Assembly: GCA_943737045.1 (NCBI GenBank)
Contig: CALSFV010000342.1
Location: forward strand, 186,001-250,000
Source of the DNA: Parapristionchus giblindavisi
Taxonomy: Eukaryota > Nematoda > Chromadorea > Rhabditida > Diplogasteridae
DNA length: 64,000 bases
Reading direction: 5' to 3'
Shown here: positions 58,440 to 64,000 of the stretch, piece after piece
Numbering within the stretch: position 1 is the first letter of the stretch
Layout: every line of letters begins with the position of its first letter
Translations under genes and position numbers: made by a program
The notes under the pieces: model-generated
Told to the model about the DNA's origin: nothing
What the model saw: the letters and a program-made list of their open reading frames with translations, nothing else
Databases searched by the model: none

Positions 58440-58660
58440 TACGGGTCCCAAGAAAGCTTACGGTTACCTTGAAATTTTGCCGGACCTAAGAAAGTTTACG
58501 GGTCCCAAGAAAGTTTACGGGTTCCATGAGAGTTTACCGGTCCCAAGAAATTTGACCGTCCCCATGAAAGTTTGCCAGTCCCAAGAAAGTTTATCGGTCC
58601 CAAAATATTTGACCGGTCCCATGGAAGTTTGCCGGTCCCAAGAAAGTTTACCGGTCAATG
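58440..58660 (+). repeat. 20-bp minisatellite GGTCCCAAGAAAGTTTACC
   Basis: About ten degenerate units of GGTCCCAAGAAAGTTTACCG. Two reverse-oriented units stand at 25015-25045 (TTGGGACCGGTAAACTTTC). Confidence 0.88.
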
Positions 58661-58944
58661 TAAATGTTATTTATTACGTCACAACTCTTAATTATGTAGT
58701 AGAAACTTTATCAGAGAGAGAGAGAGTACAGCACAAAAGTGTGACGAGAGAGAAAACAATCAGATTGGGCTGGGTAACGAAATTTCAACCTTATATATAG
58801 GGGCCTCACGCGAGACGTAAGCAATCATAGGTCAAAGTTTATCGGATTAATAATTCGGTAGAAATCAAACTCTCTCGGGCCCCTCGCGCATCTTTCTCAT
58901 TCATTTCTTCCTCATTCATTTTGTCTTCCTCTGCAGAGATGATA

Positions 58945-59620
58945 TTAACGATTAACGAATAACGAAAATCGATAATTTTAACGATATTTTTCGTTAAATT
59001 TCAACGATTAACGAATTAACGAAAACAAGTTAATTTTCGTTAACTTTTTCGTTAATGAAAATGAGCGTTTGGATGCTGGAGAAGCGTATGTTCTTACAAA
59101 TTAGCATCCCTATTCTAGGCGAAGTGGTGTAGTGGTCTATGGCGCACCCCATCATTCCATCTGTCCTGGGTTCGATTCCCGGTCGTTTCACCGCCTCCGC
59201 CTCACCAAGGCGCCCGAAAGGGGAATTGGTAGTGACTAGATCATGCGGTAAAGTAGGTCCGAAGAAGAGATTAGGCCCTCCGGACTGAATTGGCCTTGAA
59301 ATATCACTGGCCTAGCAGTGATAACCCGCAGGACCTCGTGTGCCTTGAATAACGGGTTGTACCTTTACCTTTTACCTTTTTTATTCTAGGCAAAATCTAT
59401 TTTTTTTGTCCAAATTCTATTTTTTTCAGTTGTTAAAGCTGTATTCGTTTAAAAACAATCGATATATCGATTTATGGGACATCGCTGTTCATGTTGTTCT
59501 AATAAATAAACATGTTTGGAAAAATTTTTATATTTTGAGCATTAACGAACGTTAACGAAATTAACGAAAATTAGCGACTTAGTTTTCGTTAATTTAACGA
59601 CTTAAGGAATTAACGCTCCG
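58945..59620. mobile_element. TTAACGAAAA fold-back containing a SINE
   Basis: Both ends (58945-59056 and 59540-59620) consist of short TTAACGAAA / TTTCGTTAA units in both orientations. The SINE-2 copy occupies the middle. Confidence 0.7.
59117..59385 (+). mobile_element. SINE-2, tRNA-derived, complete
   Basis: A box TGGTGTAGTGG and B box GGGTTCGATTCCC are followed by GTTTCACCGCCTCCGCCTCA, AGATTAGGCCCTCCGGACTG and a 3' tail of CCTTTACCTTTTACC repeats. Confidence 0.88.
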
Positions 59621-59994
59621 TCTTCGTACGGCTCCGAAAACGCGAGGTCAACCTCCTGGAGGACAACTGCGCCCTGTATTAAAATGTATTCCATTTTCGT
59701 CAGATCCATTCGGCGATCGTAATACATGAACCACGTTCCATCTACCGATATAATAATAATAATAATAATATTTATTTATGTGGTGACAGTGGCGAAAAAC
59801 AAATACAAATAGGGTGAAATCTATAGTGCATATAAAATACTATGTCGCAACTCACAGTTTTCTGGTCCAAGCCATTTTTCTTCCAAAGCAAGACAAAGGA
59901 GAGACCATTGTATTCGAGAGAGTTTGTATGTTGCGCGGTCGTTCTTGCTTTGAAAGTCATGAGAACGCTGTGAACTGCGGCAACATAAGACAAT

Positions 59995-60154
59995 AGAGTG
60001 ATAGATCACAAATTGAACAGATTCAACGAAGATTTAACACTTCTACTAAAAGATTTGGAATTAGGGCAAATAATACAATTATTAAATATATTTGCACTCA
60101 TTTGATACCGTTTGTCGGAAAACATACCTTCTCGTCACCGACCCTCATCGGTAC
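59995..60154 (+). mobile_element. LINE fragment
   Basis: The frame reads IEQIQRRFNTSTKRFGIRAN, like the start of the 10148 LINE remnant (VQRSFTRSIYAKCG). It is cut by the MITE at 60155 and does not resume clearly afterwards. Confidence 0.5.
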
Positions 60155-60322
60155 TACACTGAGAGCAAACTTACCTGGCAAATCGTTACCCCGATACACT
60201 TTCCTGGCAAACGATTACCCCAAATGGTGAATTCAGCCGTTGAATAATTCACCATTTGGGGTAATCGTTTGCCCGGAAAGTGTATCGGGGTAACGATTTG
60301 CCAGGTAAGTTTGCTCTCAGTG
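60155..60322. mobile_element. MITE with CACTGAGAGCAAACTTACC termini, copy 2
   Basis: Near-identical to 56692-56863; flanked by TA on both sides (CTACACTGAG, CAGTGTAGC). Confidence 0.93.
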
Positions 60323-60894
60323 TAGCAAAGGTTGGCAACTTTCATCATCTCCGAAAGCGAAGATGACGTCGAATCTGAATTTATTTTTTTTTCTTTTCTC
60401 ATCATGTCGCACAGCGTTTCGAGAGCGCTCATGGTGTAACAGAGAAAAAGGTAGAGCGAAAGAGAGAGAGAGAGCACGCAAAAGTAAGAGACACAGACGA
60501 CGAGAGTACACCATGGTGCAGTCATACCGTAATTTTTTTTGGCATTTTGCCAAAATTTCAATGCGCGCTCTCACTGTCATATTGAAACGCTGTGTATCGT
60601 TCGTCAAAGTCTAAGGAACCTCTCCGATGCAAAACCTCGAATGATAAGCGAATGTCCGATCGATATCTCCTGTAGCACCAATTGTCCCCCCTGCTCCACC
60701 AGCTCCTGTGGTCCGAAGTCGTTCTCCTCCAGCTCCTGTAGCATCCCCGCGACGAACACGGAAACGAGTGCCCACTAAACTACAGGTGTCGGTAACGGAC
60801 GGATGGCCAAGTTGCGGCCGCAAGTTGGCCATCTGTCGGATACGGACACGTCTAAACTAAACAGCCCCACGGCGGTTCATTGGAGGGAAATCAC
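60323..60894. other. Unassigned DNA with minor palindrome
   Basis: Contains the 30-bp palindrome ATGGCCAAGTTGCGGCCGCA (60803 on) and a Gly/Arg-rich minus-strand frame (60832-60611) lacking further support. Confidence 0.45.
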
Positions 60895-61025
60895 TACATT
60901 TAACTTTGGCTTGAAGCCTCCCGCATTACGAAAAATCGGCAAAGTTGTTTTACACCGGGTGGGATTCGAACCCACGAGGATCGGATCGCCAGACAAAAGT
61001 TCTAACCACTAAGCTATCTCGGCAT
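60895..61025 (-). mobile_element. SINE-1 copy, reversed
   Basis: On the minus strand: TAGCTTAGTGGTTAGAAC (A box), GTGGGTTCGAATCCCACCC (B box), AACTTTGCCGATTTTTCGTA, GGGAGGCTTCAAGCCAAAG. Confidence 0.88.
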
Positions 61026-61452
61026 GCTACATAACTCGTAGAACTCGATGATGAACGCATTTGGGGGGAGGGACCGCAGCGCGTCGTTGAGCGCGTCGCG
61101 TCGCTCCCTCCCCCTACGCTAACTATTACCGTATATAATAATGAACTTTCGTGGTAAGACATTTGTTGAACAATTTATCCTGATTTATAAAAACTGCGAG
61201 TCGCTCTTAACTACTGTCCTTGAACCGCCGTGAGCCCTTCTCAAGATAGGAATGCCCCTCGTGCCCCCCCCCCCCCCCCCCCTGTTAAAGTACACGTTCT
61301 AAGTTGTCTCCTCCGCCTCCAAAAAGTCGCAGCGGAACAAGAGCGAAGCCTACCAATGCAGGCGCAAACCAATGAATTAACTAGGGAATGGTTCGTAAAG
61401 GGTATGAAACTACGGGCAGTGACATCCATAGCGATAATCAGCATGATCGACT
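61026..61452. other. Spacer with poly-C run
   Basis: A C run at about 61266-61282 precedes an 80-codon plus-strand frame (61230-61475) with no recognisable motif. No splice context was seen. Confidence 0.4.
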
Positions 61453-61553
61453 TACTCTGGTATTTCGAAACTTAAAGTCTACTAAGTTTATTTTAAGTCT
61501 ACTTTAAGTCTGTGACGTAGTTTAAGTAGACTTTAAGTTTCGAAATACCAGTT
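61453..61553. mobile_element. MITE with CTCTGGTATTT termini, copy 3
   Basis: CTCTGGTATTTCGAAACTTA to TAAGTTTCGAAATACCAG around a CTGTGACGTAG core. Related to 13537-13614. Confidence 0.85.
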
Positions 61554-61589
61554 TTTTAGTTTCGAAATACCGAGTAGTAGCACGTTCAG

Positions 61590-61880
61590 CTCTACCGCTC
61601 CGCTACATGACCTCGTCCACGGGGTTGGGGCAATATTTGCGTAACCTCTCTCTCTTTTTCTCTGCTATCTCTCTTTTTCTCTCACTCTCTCTCTCTCTCG
61701 ACCTCTCTCTGCCGTATCTCTCTCTAATGTCCTCTCTCTTATCTCTCACCTTTTCTCAATCTCTCCCTCTCTGCCCTGATCTTGCCCAACATATCTCATC
61801 TCCCATCATATCCAGTCCATATTCATCCCTCACTCCCTCTCCAATCAGTCCCGTCTCAAATCCCTGTTACTTATAACTTA
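61590..61880 (+). repeat. CT-rich block upstream of gene copy 5
   Basis: GACCTCGTCCACGGGGTTGG, CT repeats, ending CAGTCCCGTCTCAAATCCCT and GTTACTTATAACTTAGGTGA. Confidence 0.8.
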
Positions 61881-62040
61881 GGTGATCTTAACCCCCTAAC
61901 AATAAGTCACTAAGCTGGTTGTCTTGCACATCTTCCATTTTCTTCTCCGTCTATTTCGTCGAATAGAGTTGCCTAATTAATTATGCTTATTTATTTATCT
62001 TAACTTATTTAGTGCACTTATAGGCGACAGTTCTCTCCTG

Positions 62041-62186
62041 TGGCCGTATGCAAGAACAACGGGAAAACCGTTTTCCGGGAAAATGTGACGTCATTAGCGT
62101 AGGCGGAGGATTTTTGGAAAACGCCTCCGCCTACGCTAATGACGTCACATTTTCCGGGAAAACGGTCCTTGCATACGGCCACTGGG
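62041..62186. mobile_element. MITE with GTGGCCGTATGCA termini, copy 2
   Basis: TGTGGCCGTATGCAAGAACA to CTTGCATACGGCCACTG, with CCTCCGCCTACGCTAATGAC on both strands. It sits exactly on the B box of a SINE-2. Confidence 0.9.
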
Positions 62187-62362
62187 TTCGATTCCTGGTT
62201 GTTTCACCGCCTCCGATCTAACAAGGCCCGAAAGGGTAATTGGTAGTGGCTAGATCATGTGGTAAAGTAGGTCCGAAGAAGAGATTAGGCCCTCCGGACT
62301 GAATTGATCTTGTAATATCACTGGCCCAGCAGTAACGGGTTGTACCTTTACCCTTTACCTAA
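62187..62362 (+). mobile_element. SINE-2, head removed
   Basis: It starts at GGGTTCGATTCCTGG (B box) and continues as in 59117-59385 to CCTTTACCCTTTACC. The A box and 5' part are missing where the MITE joins. Confidence 0.85.
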
Positions 62363-62394
62363 TACTGTACTCTATGGTGTTTCGGCCGCTACGT

Positions 62395-62760
62395 CAATAC
62401 ATATAAACATAATATAATAACATATAATATATAATATAATATAATAAACATAAGATAATATAATATAATAAACAGATAATATAAAGATAATAATAAGATG
62501 ATAATATATAAGATATAATGATGAAGATAATATAATAAACATTATTATTATATTATCTTCTTCTTGTTCCTCTCCCTCTCTCTCTCCCTCTCTCTCTCTC
62601 CCTCTCTCCCTCTCTCTCTCCCTCTCTCTCGTAAGGGCCGCGACCCTCATGCATGCCCCTGCATATGATTGAGTATATTCTCTATCACTCCTTCTTCTAA
62701 CTCATTTTCTTCGTTTCTTTTCTTTTCTTTGGATATCACCTCATTCACGACAGTTCAATA
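62395..62760 (+). repeat. AT-microsatellite and CT tract, unit-paralogous
   Basis: An ATAATATA-rich stretch (62400-62560) leads into TTATCTTCTTCTTGTTCCTC, a CT-rich tract and GTAAGGGCCGCGACC. This is the counterpart of the right edge of the 2.5-kb ATT array at about 9440-9520. Confidence 0.7.
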
Positions 62761-62786
62761 CAGTAACCCATCCTTATCAATATGGC

Positions 62787-63083
62787 TATTATAGAATTAC
62801 AAAAGTTTTGCATACATCGCGCAAATGCCGAATATAGTAAACTTCTCCACCGTTGAGAAAAACGCACTCCAAAATTTTCGCCTAATTTCGGGAGGTTTTT
62901 CCGAACGTTTTGCAAATGCATATAATTTTATTTATGCTGAAAGCCCAATTAAATGACGAGAAGACGCCATAAAAATCGATGAAATAAGAGAAAATGGTAT
63001 GTCGCGCGAAGAAGTGGGCGGAGTCTGAGTATTGCGCGGCAAATAGCGGAATTTGAATTGTTCGGACAGTTTTAATTCTGTAA
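62787..63083. mobile_element. MITE, TATTATAGAATTA termini, copy 2
   Basis: Inverse orientation of 42851-43140: CTATTATAGAATTACAAAAG at the left, ACAGTTTTAATTCTGTAATA at the right. Confidence 0.85.
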
Positions 63084-63244
63084 TACCGTACCCTCGATAT
63101 CTCCCCCTGACTACCGTACCCAGACGCACTACAGTACCCTGGTGACAGGATGCCTATTGTAAAATTACATTGTCGTTTGCTTTTTTATCTGTGATCTTTG
63201 ATCTGTACCATCATCATTTCAGAGTCTCCCACTCTTGAGCAGCC

Positions 63245-63855
63245 ATGCCGGTTGGCTGGTGTGAGTCAATTACTTTCGAGCGTCTGCGCAAATGGAAACA
63301 AGATGTGTCCAAGGTTCGAATGATCTTTGATCTTTGATCTTTTTTCATTTTCCCTAAAGTTTATTGCGTTCTAGAAAAAGGATCAATATATAAATTTGAT
63401 CTTTGATCTTTGATCCAGGTCACTCCATATCTCTGGCCGGTCTTCATCTCACTATTGGTGACGCAGATCATATGGGCCGGAGTTTATGAATGTAAGGACA
63501 AAGGCAATGTACGTTTTACGCTTTTTTGTTTGTTTTTCACATTAATTACGAATCTGCGTTTTGCTCGTTGACTGGCAATCGTGGAGGATTATGAGTCATT
63601 GCATACAATTGCCTACAATTATTGATTTTCTTGATTAATTGATCTTACAGCTTGTTCCTATGTAGTCTCTCTTTCGTGCTAAACTTGCACTACTTAATGA
63701 TCGTCGATCTCTAATTATCGATTGATTATTATTAATCACTAAGTATCGATTGATTGTAGTTCGTGCGACATATCCGGTACATTTTCGGAGAGGAATCTCT
63801 AGTAAGAAGACTGAACGACAGCAACTCTCTGGCGACCTGGTTGAAGGTTGATATG
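63245..63855 (+). CDS. Multi-pass membrane protein, paralogue 5 (5' part)
   Basis: Exons 63245-63313 (MPVGWCESITFERLRKWKQ), 63419-63508 (first membrane segment, PYLWPVFISLLVTQIIWAGV) and 63760-63855 (FVRHIRYIFGEESLVRRLND), with GT donors and AG acceptors in the same phases as in copies 1-4. A TTTCAG acceptor lies 22 nt before the ATG. The window ends in intron 3 (no gene in 63856-64000), so the rest is not visible. Open so far; nothing suggests a pseudogene. Confidence 0.8.
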
Positions 63856-64000
63856 GTATGTAAAAGTTATGAAAAATCACGAAACGAAAAGAAAATCAGA
63901 TAAAACTCTCTTCGTTTTATGCACTCTCTCGCCCCCTTTGAAAAATTTTCTTTTCGCTAATTTTGAACTCAACATTAACTAAATTGAAAACCGGTATCGA

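Noticed and set aside
58194..58472. 92-codon plus-strand frame
   Set aside because: It overlaps a 69-codon frame on the other strand and runs into a minisatellite; nothing supports coding.
60611..60832. Gly/Arg-rich minus-strand frame as a gene
   Set aside because: No recognisable domain, overlaps a palindrome, and composition alone explains it.
61230..61475. 80-codon plus-strand frame after a poly-C run
   Set aside because: No motif, no splice context, and the frame runs into a MITE.

Overview
The window looks like animal nuclear DNA, most likely from a nematode. Coding sequence is cut into about 14 small exons per gene (48-190 nt), with GT-AG introns whose acceptors read mostly TTTCAG, TTGCAG or TTCCAG. 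Some introns are near the 50-bp minimum. The intergenic DNA is full of palindromic (fold-back) elements, tRNA-derived SINEs and the TACCGTAA-type words familiar from rhabditid nematodes. The many small exons would fit a diplogastrid such as Pristionchus, but that is a guess. No bacterial, viral or organellar features were found.

The main genic content is a tandem array of five paralogous genes, all on the plus strand, for a multi-pass membrane protein that I cannot assign to a family. Copies start at 10932, 19960, 31317, 47491 and 63245. The first four are complete 14-exon models (401, 380, 388 and 379 codons) that stay open across every junction. The fifth is cut by the window end after exon 3. 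Intron positions and phases are the same in all copies. Each ATG lies 22 nt downstream of a splice-acceptor-like TTTCAG or TTCCAG with no matching upstream coding exon, as expected for trans-splicing or a 5' UTR intron. The duplicated unit is larger than the gene: several copies also share an upstream CT-rich block, SINE insertions and a downstream AATAAA-containing block. An orphan downstream block at 4905-5420 suggests a lost sixth copy.

Region by region: 1-2863 is a large inverted duplication (arms of at least 1221 bp, 421-bp spacer) carrying a small single-pass membrane protein gene. 2864-10900 is non-coding, with repeats, a 2.5-kb pure ATT microsatellite and a LINE 3' end. 10.9-57.5 kb holds gene copies 1-4. 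Their introns contain most of the mobile DNA: a mariner transposase fossil split by a 3.45-kb fold-back with 9-bp target duplications, two 1.7-kb TA-flanked fold-backs, an RTE-type LINE remnant, and a 3.26-kb terminal-inverted-repeat element bracketed by 113-bp perfect direct repeats. 57.5-63.2 kb is repeats and unassigned DNA before copy 5.

The strongest candidates for something undescribed are the 113-bp-duplication element at 49914-53170 (with three copies of a hairpin motif and a ladder of about 51-bp introns), the membrane protein family itself, and the GATCTTT/GATCAAA heptamer tracts that recur at the same intron positions in the paralogues.
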